A stretch of 64,000 bases of DNA from Macrostomum hystrix (taxonomy: Eukaryota; Platyhelminthes; Macrostomidae), in contig CATNEN010000038.1 in assembly GCA_950097015.1 (NCBI GenBank), positions 25,829,001-25,893,000 of the forward strand, written 5' to 3'. This document shows positions 46,236 to 57,580 of the stretch, piece by piece. Made by a program: the position numbers and the translations under genes. The notes under the pieces are model-generated. The model had not been told where the DNA came from, searched no databases, and worked only from the letters and a program-made list of their open reading frames with translations. Positions within the stretch are counted from its first letter, which is position 1; every line of letters starts with the position of its first letter.

Positions 46236-47435
46236 GGGCCAATTTCATGAAACGCTGCTAACGGTTATTTAGCAGCTGCTAAAGGCGGTTTGGTTTCACG
46301 AAGCAGATCTATGTCTATGTGTCAATGTGTCAGAGCACTGAGCTTACTAGAGTACATAATGGTAGGCGAGGGATCAACAGTGAAGCCCGCCCACTTCTTC
46401 CGAGCAATATTTGTCTATGGCCAAGACCACTTGTGCGGAGTCATGGAACCACTGGCAGGTCAGCAGTTAGCAGCTGCTAAGAAGCAACTGCTATTTAGCT
46501 GTTGCGGAAAATCGATTTCACGACGAACTGCTAAGTTGGACAGAAACCTTAGCAGCCGGTTAGTGCCATAGACAAACTTAAAAGCGGTAGAGTAAGGGAG
46601 CTCACATAAAACTAGAAAGAGACAGAACGATTTTTGCCTGCCTCTGCTTGTCTCCACCAAATTTGTTCGCCTACGCATATGGCGTCCGTGGACCAGAAGA
46701 AGTACAAAGTACCATCAACGGCTCCGCACACAGACGGCATACCAGCAATGTCGTAGAATCGTTGTGCAAGACCATGGGGGTCAGGCCACCTGACCGTCTC
46801 ATGGAACAGCTCCGCGTTAATTGCATTGGCCACGCGTCTCACAACTCGACACACTGTTGACTCCGACGGTCCGTGGGCGTCTCGGATCACGTGGTAGAAG
46901 CTGCTGGTCGCAAAAAACCGCAGGGCAGTCAAAGTCTGCTCACGCGAACTCAAGGCGCAGCTTCGGTTGGTATCGTGTTCCAATTGAGGACCAACCCGTT
47001 CCAGTAGCAACTCGACAGTTTCCGCATTCATTCGAAAGCGCTGGCGGAAATCAAGGTCCGCGTCTAAATTTACTCTGTCTCTAAATTCTCGTGGTCTTCG
47101 TTGGTTAAGTTGGTAGTCAACGAGGTTAAAGTCATCAAGAAAGTCCATATTAGCCTGTTCCGAGGGATGCTCAAATTTAACCGCGAATTCCTAACCTCTT
47201 TAGCAGACTGCTACTTTCATGAAACCGAAAAAATTTTCTGCTGCTAAATCGGGGGTTCATGCCATAGACACTTCACTGGTAACAGTGGTCTCTCCACTCT
47301 CTTCACCCTCCACAGAGCTTTGTGAAAGCCGCCTTACAGCTCAGCGTGAAATATTCTTACCACAACTGCTAAATAGCAACTGCTAAGTTAGCAGCTGCTA
47401 ACTGCTAACTTAGCAGTGTTTCATGAAATCGGCCC
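46236..47435 (-). mobile_element. PIF/Harbinger element inserted in the mariner relic
   Basis: Ends are GGGCCAATTTCATGAAACGC (left) and the reverse complement of the right end, GGGCCGATTTCATGAAACAC. The 3-bp flanks are CTG on both sides (46233-46235, 47436-47438), matching the CWG-type 3-bp duplication of this superfamily. The palindromic word TTAGCAGCTGCTAA recurs subterminally near 46270, 46465 and 47385 and may be a transposase-binding site. The element is 1.2 kb and encodes only part of a transposase, so it is non-autonomous. Confidence 0.85.
46612..47148 (-). pseudogene. truncated Harbinger (HARBI1-like) transposase
   Basis: 178 codons. It contains the N-terminal region and the FRMNAETVELLLERVGP segment, the SxSTVCRVVRRVANAIN helix-turn-helix-like block, and the MPSVCGAVDGT block holding the first catalytic Asp of the DDE nuclease (DDE_Tnp_4 type). 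The rest of the catalytic core, with the second Asp and the Glu, is missing and cannot fit in the 375 bp left before the element end. An internal deletion is likely. No Myb-like second protein was found. The upstream terminal repeat is about 290 bp away. Confidence 0.85.
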
Positions 47436-47438
47436 CTG

Positions 47439-47751
47439 GAGTCTGGGTCAAAAATGTCCTAAATCCATGACAACCAAACCCGCAATCATGGTTCCGAGAC
47501 CATCAACAGAAGGACAGCGTATCGGTGGGTCGAGCAGTTTGAGGCTGGCCGAAAAAGGGTGGCTAATCTTCCAAAGAGTGGTCGCCGCTGGAACTCGTCC
47601 TCGCTGCATAATCCGGCAGAGTGCTGACAGACTTGACGCACTAAGATCCAGCGTGCATCGGTGCATGACCGACAGCATGGGGCTAGGGAAGCTCAGTGCT
47701 CAGCGTTGGGTCCCACGCCTTCTGTCTGAGGACATCAAGGCCCATGCAGCG
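47439..47751 (+). pseudogene. mariner-like transposase fragment, right part of the relic
   Basis: In one plus frame about 47500-47625 reads like the mariner helix-turn-helix linker (a VEQFEAGRKRVANLPKSGRR-like stretch). In another frame 47680-47740 reads GLGKLSAQRWVPRLLSEDIK, matching the conserved KLSARWVPRxL block. The two are out of frame and separated by stops, so this is a decayed fragment. The 45-bp satellite starts at its end. Confidence 0.65.
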
Positions 47752-49052
47752 CATATCCAGTGACATCTTCCAGATCAAACTGACATATCTAGCATCCATA
47801 TCCAGTTACATCTTCCAGATCAAACTGACGTATCTAGCATCCATATCCAGTTACATCTTCCAGATCAAACTGACATATCTAGCATCCATATCCAGTTACA
47901 TCTTCCAGATCAAACTGACGTATCTAGCATCCATATCCAGTGACATCTTCCAGATCAAACTGACGTATCTAGCATCCATATCCAGTGACATCTTCCAGTT
48001 CAAACTGATAGATCTAGCATCCATATCCAGTGACATCTTCCAGATCAAACTGATATATCTAGCATCCATATCCAGTGACATCTTCCAGATCAAACTGATA
48101 TATCTAGCAACCATATCCAGTGACATATTCCAGATCAAACTGACATATCTAGCATCCATATCCAGTGACATCTTCCAGATCAAACTGACATATCTAGCAT
48201 CCATATCCAGTGACTTCTTCCAGATCAAACTGACGTATCTAGCATCCATATCCAGTGACATCTTCCAGATCAAACTGACGTATCTAGCATCAATATCCAG
48301 TGACATCTTCCAGATCAAACTGACGTATCTAGCATCCATATCCATTGACATCTTCCAGATCAAACTGACGTATCTAGCATCCATATCCAGTGACATCTTC
48401 CAGATCAAACTGACGTATCTAGCATCCATATCCATTGACATCTTCCAGATCAAACTGACGTATCTAGCATTCATATCCAGTTACATCTTCCAGATCAAAC
48501 TGACGTATCTAGCATCCATATCCAGTGACATCTTCCAGATCAAACTGACGTATCTAGAATCCATATCCAGTGACATCTTCCAGATCAAACTGACGTATCT
48601 AGCATCCATATCCAGTGACATCTTCCAGATCAAACTGACATATCTAGCATCCATATCCAGTGACTTCTTCCAGATCAAACTGACGTATCTAGCATCCATA
48701 TCCAGTGACATCTTCCAGATCAAACTGACGTATCTAGCATCAATATCCAGTGACATCTTCCAGATCAAACTGACGTATCTAGCATCCATATCCATTGACA
48801 TCTTCCAGATCAAACTGACGTATCTAGCATCCATATCCAGTGACATCTTCCAGATCAAACTGACGTATCTAGCATCCATATCCATTGACATCTTCCAGAT
48901 CAAACTGACGTATCTAGCATTCATATCCAGTTACATCTTCCAGATCAAACTGACGTATCTAGCATCCATATCCAGTGACATCTTCCAGATCAAACTGACG
49001 TATCTAGCATCCATATCCAGTGACTTCTTCCAGATCAAACTGACGTATCTAG
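47752..49052. repeat. 45-bp satellite, about 29 units
   Basis: Unit: CATATCCAGTGACATCTTCC followed by AGATCAAACTGACGTATCTAGCATC in two parts. Forty-five is a multiple of three, so frames stay open on plus (453 codons) and minus. A ten-unit block with its private variants (TTCATATCCAG, CATTGACATC, GACTTCTTCC, CATCAATATCC) is duplicated at an offset of 450 bp (about 48030-48480 and 48480-48930). I do not call a gene. Confidence 0.95.
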
Positions 49053-49247
49053 TTTAAAAAAATCAAACAATTAAAAATACTTTCAGTGTGTTTCTACAAA
49101 TGTATAAATCTTTATTCCCTTTTTCAATCTAAGTATTTCATAGCGTATAACTGTTTAATTCGTTAATGAAAAATACAGATTTTTATACATCATGCATACC
49201 CTCAGTAGTATGAAAAAATGTGATTACACGAGAAAATAAGCAACTCA

Positions 49248-52200
49248 TTAATCTTCTCCGAGGAACCTCCGAGTGCGCCTCAAAACCGCTTCAATGTCTG
49301 GCTTTGCCGTAGCCGACATCGCATTGTCGTCAAAAGGGCCATCGTCTAGCAGAGCTTGACGAATTTTTCGCAACTCGTCCACAGCCTCTTCCTCGGATGG
49401 GCCGAATTCATCCAGATAGAATCTGCTCCGATCTGAACTGTTCAACCACATGGCCCATTCTGTAGCGGCTCTTGCATGTCGTTTGTACAGTGCTGGGGGC
49501 TCCGTTAGGCTTAGTGTGATCTCGCAACCCTCGCGAGTCAGTAGGCGAGCGAAACCGATTGGCGGCATGTCACGAGGCGGCGCTAACGCTGGTTCAGGCA
49601 GAGACTGCCCTGAGGGTGCTACTAATAGCTCAGCTCGAAGGCGGATGAAGTAGTCAAGTTGGACGCGATCATTGAATAGGATGCGCGCGCGACCGTTGGC
49701 GGCTACAGAAAACCGGCCAACTCCTGGGACTAAACGACAGTCCAGCGGCTGCTGCTGCTGCTGCTGCGGGAACGAAAATAACATTGTAATGAGCATTGGA
49801 TTATTATTATAAATTGTATCATTCCATTGTTGTCAGATCGCCTAACCAGTGGCAGTAACAATAGATTTTAATCAAGTACAAATACATTATATTACGTTAA
49901 TTATTGTAATAATACTAGTTAATAATAACTGCACGAGGACTGCGAGCCAAGGCAAATCATTTGGTGACACTATGTATGCAGCTAGCGAGGAGGCAATTCT
50001 GCCCATTTCGCTGACTCCTGAGCACACACACACACACAGAGATACTGTACGCAGGCATACGCTCACACAGGTGTGTACATCTGCCCTGACTTTCACTGTG
50101 CCTTCTCTCCGCGGCTGCGCCCCAAATAAATGTGGCCTCGCCGTGGAATCGAACTTAGGGACCTTGGTGCGAGAGGCAAACGCGATAACCGCTCCGCCAC
50201 CGACCCTCTTAAAGTATTTAATAACTGTATAAATACAAGTACATAACCGTGGCAGCTTACCTTTAAATCCGGTTGTTCGACACATTCGTCTCTCCAACAG
50301 CAAGGAGCTGTTGAGTACAAATCGGTGGCGGACTCAATTTCCATCGCCAGTAGTGAGCAAAGTGCGCCAGCTCGTTCAATCGTTTTCAAAACCAATCGCT
50401 GACGCTCATCGACGCCAGTGGTGCAACATGCGTAATCAGCGGCGCGACTACATTTGTGAGAGCCATCAGCTGCGACAAATTCAAAGTACGAGCCGCGGAG
50501 GTCTCGAGAAATTAGCGTCACTTCGTCACCTGGCTGAGCGATCACTTTTGGCTGATGGCTTTGTCTGACCAGCCTGTGAAGCGAGTAAAACTATAATAGT
50601 ATTTAGACTCATTAAACTGTGAATCATCTGAAGATATGACTATATATATATTTGCTATAAAATCATTTATTAGAAGCAATTGAGTCCATAGAGAAGCGCT
50701 TGAGTCGTTAGAGAAGCGTTTGAGTTTTTTAGAATCATTAAACTTTTCCTGTAGAAGTGTTAAAGTTGTTAGAGAGGCATTCGTCTTGTATTGACGCCTC
50801 ACGAAACTATTTAAACGAAATCTGGCTGGGTCACCTGTAAACCACACCGTCGCAACAGACAATGCGAACGCGTCTTAATTGCGGTGCCGCTGAGGCCATC
50901 CAGTGCAGACCAGGTGGAGGAGTTGGCGCCGCAGTGGAGCCCTCGCCAGTGCCAAACCGATGCAAATGAGGGTGACGACAACGACTAGGAATAGCTTGAG
51001 GAGCTGGAGTTGCCACAGTCAATAGTGGCTTTTGCTGTTCACTCTTTTGACAGCTGTAGCAGAAAGATGTCATTTATTAGGAATGAAACTAACTATAAGT
51101 ATGTACGTGTAAAGAGTTACAAAACATTAAAGAGGTTAAATAAATACCACTCAATCTTACTTAGCAGCAGCAGACGCATTTTGTTCACCCAGCGAAACAA
51201 GATGGCCTAACTTTGCTGGCGTGGCAGTCGAGTTAAATGGCTGGCCGAGAGCCAATTTAACTGGGACCTTGAAATGGTGGCAGCGGTGGGATAAGAGTGG
51301 GGCTACTCAAACTAGGGTAGCGTTGTTGCGATTGTAAGACAAAGAGCAAACTAAGCAGCTCGTCTTTAGATTTTTTTGCGTTTACATTAATAATTATATT
51401 TGATTACACCTGCCCCAATGTGGCCAGATGTGCAGCCGACAGCACAGCCGCAGCTATTGCGCGGCGCATCTGAAGGCTGCGTACGGCTGTTCAGTCCATG
51501 GACTGGGAGGACGCCACACCCACCTTCAATTATCCCAGCTAATGCTGGTACCCATTTAACAGCTGGGTGAACTGAAGCAATGCAGAGTTAAGTGTCTTGC
51601 TAAGGGACACAAATTGTTTCAGTGGTGTCGGGAATCGAACCCCCGACCTTCAAGTCGTGAGTCCGACGCCCTAACCACTAGGCTACAACCTCTCCTATGC
51701 GTTTAAAAAACGGCAATAGAACACATAAATAATTACCTGCCAGCAATCTGGAAGATCTTCTTGCGCCATCAACGATACTTTTAATTGCGTTTTACTAAAT
51801 CTTTCGCCACCACTGTCGCCACTAGAAAGTCGGGCTGTATACTCGGCGCATATTTCCTGTCCGCTGGCTGACACAGTCAAGCAGGCCCGACCATCGATTG
51901 AGGCGAATCTGATCAAAATACCCACATATAATTATGCGAGAGTATAGTTGTCCCGTACGTTTTAGTTATGAAATTAAATCGCTTAAAAATATATGGCACA
52001 TTTGTAACTCCCATGTTGATGCCAAAATAATAATAATTTCACGAGGCCTAGGACCTTAAAATGGTAGCAGGGGTGGGATAACAGTGCAAGGATGAAAGTT
52101 AAATCGCGATTTCCGAATATCTATCCTGACTTTTCTCATTTTCTGGCAGTTTACGCTCTCACTGTACCTTGGGGGTTGGCCCTCATGGCGTTGTCTACGC

Positions 52201-52877
52201 GGCTGCGCCTCAAATAAATGTGACCATGCTGCGGATTCGAGCTCATGGACCTCGGTACGAGAGGCAATCGCTGGTCGCAATAAAACTGCTTATGCACTTA
52301 CAAGCAACTAACCTAGTAGGCACGCCAAGATGCCAACTGCTTCCATCAGCAGGCCAATAGAAAAATCCCTCAGAGTCGACTGCACTAGTAGAGCAGCTGT
52401 TGTAATCCTTATCCCACTCCTCGCCCTGCCGCATTAGCTGAGTCAGTAGGCATGGTCGAGCTGCAAACAGATTACGGAATCTTAGCGCCTCGCCCACCTG
52501 TCGACGAAATCGACTTGTTGCGAATTCAGTCTTCTGTTGTACAGTGCGGTGACCTCCACTGCCTACAGTAGGTGCATAAATTTCAACGAACCGTAATCGT
52601 ATCGATGCTTTTGTACTACTGACTTTATCTAGTAGTATGTTGAATTCGATGGGAAAATTTAGTTTAGATCAAATTTACCAGCAGAGGAAACTTCTTTTGG
52701 CGACAGTTCAAACTGAAATACAGTGCCGCATGGTGACAGCTCAAGCCTTGACTCATCGCTGTACTCAACTAGTACAGCATCATTTAAATAAACAACAAAT
52801 AGGACAGGAACAGCTGATTCGAGATCGGGTGAAAGATGTAAGCACTGCTCACTGGTTTTTGCTGTTTTTGCGGATGC
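49248..52877 (-). CDS. C5orf34-like: C5orf34 homologue, six exons
   Basis: Proposed exons in coding order: 52877-52679, 52562-52313, 51908-51737, 51043 (or 51034)-50835, 50573-50261 and 49763-49248 (stop). All junctions are GT-AG and phase-consistent, giving about 552 residues (human C5orf34 is about 640). The first exon has the family's N-terminal block (VEYSDESRLELSPCG). Exon 2 carries the HRTVQQKTEF and RQVGEALRFRN region, exon 3 an ASIDGRACL block, exon 4 a PHLHRF block, and exons 5-6 the C-terminal domain (VPGVGRFSVAANGR). C5orf34 proteins are conserved in animals, with polo-box-like DUF4520/DUF4524 domains and poorly known function. The acceptor of exon 6 is followed by five CAG codons, so the exact splice point could slip. 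Exon 1 has no in-frame ATG before the domain; the start is unresolved. Several introns contain SINEs. Confidence 0.75.
49930..50212 (-). mobile_element. SINE-A copy in intron 5 of the C5orf34-like gene
   Basis: The minus strand shows an excellent tRNA-like head: A-box TGGCGGAGCGGTTATCG, B-box AGTTCGATTCC (about 50205-50138). The body and GT microsatellite follow. The CCTGAC stem-loop arm is partly deleted. Being in the same orientation as the gene, it is transcribed within the pre-mRNA. Confidence 0.8.
51400..51690 (-). mobile_element. SINE-B copy in intron 3 of the C5orf34-like gene
   Basis: Full-length in appearance. The minus strand has A-box region TAGCCTAGTGGTTAGGGCG, B-box GGTTCGATTCCCGAC, the CCTTAGCAAGACACTTAACT core, AAATGGGTACC, and a tail ending GGGGCAGGTGTAATCAAATA. 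The best-preserved SINE-B here. Confidence 0.85.
52118..52275 (-). mobile_element. SINE-A fragment in intron 2 of the C5orf34-like gene
   Basis: Diverged body and B-box region (ATTCGAGCTC). The head is cut at about 52275, some 37 bp from the exon 2 donor. Confidence 0.6.
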
Positions 52878-52977
52878 CTGAAAAGTGTGATGCAATAGAA
52901 TACTTATTTTACTAATGTCTGCTTAAACAAGTAGCTTGATAAAATACACATCTAAGTGACTTATATATTTTGTTTAT

Positions 52978-53100
52978 TTGATTACACCTGCCCTCTCGCT
53001 AGTTAAACTAAAGCAATGCAGAGTTAAGTGTCTTGCTGAAGGACACAAATTGATCCAGCGGAGTAGGGAATCGAACCCCTGAACTTCAATTTAAAGAACT
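52978..53100 (-). mobile_element. internally deleted SINE-B fragment
   Basis: Keeps the tail (GATTACACCTGCCC on plus), the GTTAAGTGTCTTGCTGAAGG core and the GGGAATCGAACCCCTGA B-box. Most of the 3' body is missing. Confidence 0.7.
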
Positions 53101-56096
53101 TGTAATTTAAAGAGATTGTTTAAAGCATGTTTATTGTAGTTGTCAACTCTTTTGACTGGCTGTAATGTTGTCTGGCCATTGTTAAATTGTGGTATTTTGA
53201 TATGTGATATAACCAAATGTTAGCACATGTGATATTCTGTCTTCAGAAGGCCAAGGCACAATTTGCACATAGTTATCACAAACTGCTAACTTGAGATTGC
53301 TATAGCAAAAGTACTTTTCATATTGACACATAGGGCAATTTATTATTGGGCCAACAAAGCTTTGACAATGAAAGAATTGTTAAAATTAGCTGTAGGCCCT
53401 AGCTTATAAATAAACTATTGTTAGGCCTAATAGTAGAAATGTTTAAAGCATTAACTTTCTTTATTTAAAAAATCTAAGAAACTAGCAAATTTATTGGGGC
53501 CAAGTAGAACTGAATGGTTTAAGGAATTTAGACATATAATGCCATTTTAATATTGAACTTATTCATATTATCTTATTTCTCTGAATATTTGTAGCTAGGG
53601 TAATGTATCATCAACCAAACAAGAATGTGTATTTTTTTACTTCAAACCTAAGCTACAGATTTTCTATTTAAGATATCATGATGAATCAAAAGCCAAGTTA
53701 TAGAAAACAGTTACATCTTTCTAAAAAGTATCTGCTTTTGCTATTTTATAAAATAGAAAAAAATTTATTCTTGCTTTTTATCTAAAACCGAACAATGATT
53801 TTCATGTATCTTCAAACCAAATGTCAGAGAATTTGATGTTTGGTTTTACAATTCGAGTGAGTGGTTTAATCTTATTTTAAGGAGTGAACTATCATGAATT
53901 ATGTAATTTGAAAGCATTTTTCATGCTCTATAAATAACTACATTTATGGTCATTTAATTGGCAAGCAACCACATACAATCTTCGTCTAAAGTACATACTG
54001 GAAAAATGTTGTTAAAAAGTATGCTTTTGCAATAAAAATTTCTACTGAAACATCAATATATTTCTTTCCTCTTAATGTTTGATTGCACATCATGCCTCAG
54101 CTTGTAGATAATTTCTTCAACTTTCAAATTAGTTGTTCTGTGAAACACAATAGCTTGTTTCTGTCTTGCACGAGACCAAGGAAGAGGTAAAAATTCTTGT
54201 TTGGTTTTGAAGATACACTGTTCGGTTGATGATACATTACCCTATTTAAATTTTGCCAAAGGTTTTGAAGATCAATAGAGTGTTGAAGTGTTAAGTTGGT
54301 TAGAAAGAAAGATAGAGTTATAAGCCATATTACATGCCATTTCAGAATCTTAGATCCTAGAGGCCTATTCAGTGACTGACTCACAGGGCATTTGAGATAA
54401 GTCTAGTCTATAATTATATATAATAGACCAGAGCCAAAATTTATGATGGCAGCTATAGCTAGTTAAACTCTGTTGACAACAAATAAATACAATATTGGAT
54501 ACCAGTCTCAGTTTCTTAACTTACTAAGCTATAGAAATATACATTTTTGGGCATCCTCAACTTAAATTGTATAAAAAATTGTGGGTTTTCAAGTTCACAT
54601 GAAATTCGAAACTTCACTTCAAATATATATTTTGTGTTGTTGACCAATACAAATAACTTAAAAATAATGTATACGCAATGATGTCTAATTCACATATTTA
54701 TTAACATACAAAAAAGTACTTAAATATGTTAGACCCACCCTATAATAAAAAGGATTAATTTTTCTTCAATAGCCCCTTGGTCCTCATGGCTTAATTGAAG
54801 CTTAAACTTATTTATTTATTATTCACATAGGCCTAGTTGTACCTAACCTAAAACCCCTAACCCTAAAACACCCAACCAAAAATTAGCTTCTAAAATACCA
54901 TATTACCAATCATGTCTTTGAACCACTAAGTGTGGTCATCCTGTGACTCTGATAGAGAAGCATTTGATAGAAATTGGTTGTAGATAGAACAAAATGGTTT
55001 TCTTTTTTTCAAATCAACATCCCAAAAAACCATTCAGGACATTAATTTATTAACTTTCTAAAACTGGAACTATTTATTAGGATTAAAGTTCAAGGAGCCT
55101 GCAATTTTTAGTAATTTCCACTGCTTTATGTCATTTGGCATACACATTATGGCAGGTCAGGTGGAGTGTAGGCCTAATCCACAGAATTCTAGCAAACAAT
55201 GGTACCAACTAGCTAATCTTGTAATTTGCATTCATATACTGACAAACAGTTTGAAATTTTGGTGTTTAACTCAGATATACATCAGGGGACACAATCAAAA
55301 ATCTAGCTTTAAATGAAACTAATTATCACACCTTAAATATTTTGTTTCTTTGTTGATTTCAATCTAACACATATACACATTGAAATCAGATGTAATGTAA
55401 TAAAAATTTGCTAGGGTTGCTAGCCAGAGTTTTGTAGTGCACGCCTTTAGAATGTAGAGTTTTATTTCTTTTATTTCTGAAAGCAACAAGGCTGCAATGA
55501 ACTAGTCACGGTCACAACTGAAATTTACCCACTACACGACACTAAACTAGTAACTACAAGTCCGCCATGCCCATGTACTTCAGTCAAGTCACATTACAGT
55601 TCGCCGTGACAAAATCCCTAGAATTCCCCGTTATATCTATAGATACAGCAATACGAGAAACAACTCAGTAAACAAAATATATGGAACGCAACTAGATCAC
55701 ATTAATTTTTTGTGTCACCCGGACGACTGCCTGATCATGTGAGTGTATTTTAAAAAAGAGTGCAATGTATTTTCTTCGAAAAAGACAAAGGAGCAAAATA
55801 AAACTAACCCAGTGTCAGTAAAAAATAAGATACGCAACAGCAAACAAGCTCAGTGCATTTTCTGACTGTTTTTTATTTTGTGTATAAACTGGCTAGACAT
55901 GCTAGATGATTTACCGTGTTAATAAGGTTTTTATAACTGCATGAGTAAATAGCATTTTTCCAATAAAATTGCATTTTTGCTATTTTTTTTTTTCGCGATG
56001 TGTATCAGCTAGCAAAAAAAAAATAAATTGATAATGCTGACTGCATAATAAATTAACGAACAGTTCTTTGTTTCTAAAGTCCAATAAGTCTATATG
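53101..56096. other. 3-kb AT-rich region without genes
   Basis: No coding frame with protein character on either strand. A short telomere-like word, CCCCTAACCCTAA (54853-54865), occurs but is too short to mean much. No other feature recognised. Confidence 0.45.
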
Positions 56097-56380
56097 TTGT
56101 AGCCTATTGTGGTTAGGGCGTCGGACTCACGACTTGAAGATCGGGGGTTCGATTCCCGAACAATTTGTGTCCTTTAGCAAGACACTTAACTCTGAATTGC
56201 TTCAGTTCATCCAGCTTTTAAATGGGTACCAGCATCAGCTGGGATAATTGAATTAAGGTGGGTGTGGCGTCCCCCCAGTCCGTGGACTGAACAGCTGTAC
56301 GCAGCCTTCAGATGCGCCGCGCTGCGGCTGTGCTGTCGGTTGCACATCTGACCCAATTGGGGCAGGTGTAATCAATTATT
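56097..56380 (+). mobile_element. SINE-B copy, sense strand
   Basis: Head with GGGCGTCGGACTCACGACTT and GGTTCGATTCCCGA, the core CCTTTAGCAAGACACTTAAC, AAATGGGTACC, and the tail GGGGCAGGTGTAATCAATTA. It lacks about 9 bp after the B-box relative to other copies. Confidence 0.8.
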
Positions 56381-56736
56381 AAATTACAACTATTATTTTA
56401 TAAGTCCAATTAATTAAACGACACCTCTGCAGCTGCAATGCGGACAACAATAAAATCACTGTTCCAATACCCTCGTAAGCAACGTTGCAATCCTTCAAAA
56501 ACTGGCCAATCAAATTTTATCTTCTGTTTTATGACAGATCATCCCAAAGAAACTATATAACAAACAGGGCATAAACGAGTGATCTCTTAGCTGTTTTGCC
56601 TATATAATTTCATGCGTGACAATGCGATCCCTGCTTAATACTTTTATATTTTAAATGCAAAATGTATAAATTTTTTTAATACTTTTTTGGTTGTTTTTGC
56701 TTTGCACAAATGCGATTCATTAATTAACATGAAATA

Positions 56737-56806
56737 AAAAAGTGGAACCTCATTAAAATTTGGGGGTTTCCTGGCCCTCCACTTTTCTAATCGTTTCTAC
56801 GCCTAT
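56737..56806. mobile_element. eroded end of a hAT MITE
   Basis: The segment CCTCCACTTTTCTAATCG then TTTCTACGCCTAT matches the right end of the 45489-45799 element. AAAAAAGTGG at its left resembles the left subterminal part. Little remains between them. Confidence 0.5.
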
Positions 56807-57107
56807 ATATTTCCAAGTGCTTTTACATGTTGCTTTTAGTCTGTGAAATGTGATGTAACAGCGTCTTTAGGGGTAAATTAATTTATTGATTAGATTTTCT
56901 CCACCCCGCTCCGGTCATAAACCATATTTTGGGGGATTTTTCGATATCTTAAGTTTCATTAACCTCCCTTCCGTCCACATTTCGCACAAAATAAGAAATC
57001 AATCTCGCTTTTCACTTCCAATCACTTTTTTTTCTCATGTCATCAACACTGTTGCGTAATCGCGAACCCACCTGATTCCAAAGCACCCACTCCTCTCTCG
57101 TCTCAAC

Positions 57108-57580
57108 CAATCATAAACACGGCCATCCGAACCACGCTATCCGGCTGTGTGGTAAATACGTCAGAGGTCGTGTCGATTATGCAACCATGACATGCGCGCA
57201 TGACTCTGGCTCTATATAAGCAAGTTGGTGCGGCGCTCGTTCTCGAGACGTCCTCGTTCATCTTTGGAGATCCTTTGTACTTTGTACTTTGGTCAACCTC
57301 GGTCATCCGTGTATGTCGTCGCCCCTCCTTGTACGTCCGTGTACATCCTTTTGCACCAATGTCTTGATTATACCTTGTTCAACCTTGGACCGTCCAGCCC
57401 CCTTCGACGTGGCCGTCACTGAGTTTCACCTCTCGGCCGATTCCTTCATCGCTAGACTTCGCCACAGTCATCGTCGGCACCTCGGCTTCCCTCAGTTTAA
57501 GGCATCCTAGCATCGACCGTCCGACACTCAGAGGCACGCGCCACTCCGTTGCTAGACAGTCGACTCAAGGGGTTAGGTGA
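57108..57580 (+). promoter_or_regulatory. promoter-like block: CCAAT, TATA box and downstream donor
   Basis: AACCAATCAT (57107-57116) lies about 100 bp before TATATAAG (57213-57220). A GC-richer, pyrimidine-biased stretch runs downstream to a splice-donor-like AG/GTGAGG at about 57573. No long open frame follows. It could be a solo LTR of a retrotransposon, a non-coding first exon, or the promoter of a gene outside my recognition. Confidence 0.35.

Noticed and set aside
47696-49057. 453-codon plus frame and matching minus frames
   Set aside because: 45-bp satellite read in multiples of three. The plus frame starts in the mariner fragment by chance.
50093-50212. Possible functional tRNA gene (good A- and B-box)
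   Set aside because: No closing acceptor stem, and the same head recurs with the same downstream body at several loci: a SINE head.
51600-51690. Possible tRNA gene on the minus strand
   Set aside because: Head of SINE-B; the downstream SINE core is attached and the cloverleaf does not close.
52295-52313. Alternative exon 2 donor GTAAGT at about 52303 in the C5orf34-like gene
   Set aside because: It has a stronger consensus but breaks the phase with exon 3; the AG/GTTAGT donor at 52312 keeps the conserved frame.
54853-54865. Interstitial telomere repeat CCCTAACCCTAA
   Set aside because: Only about two units; expected by chance in AT-rich DNA.
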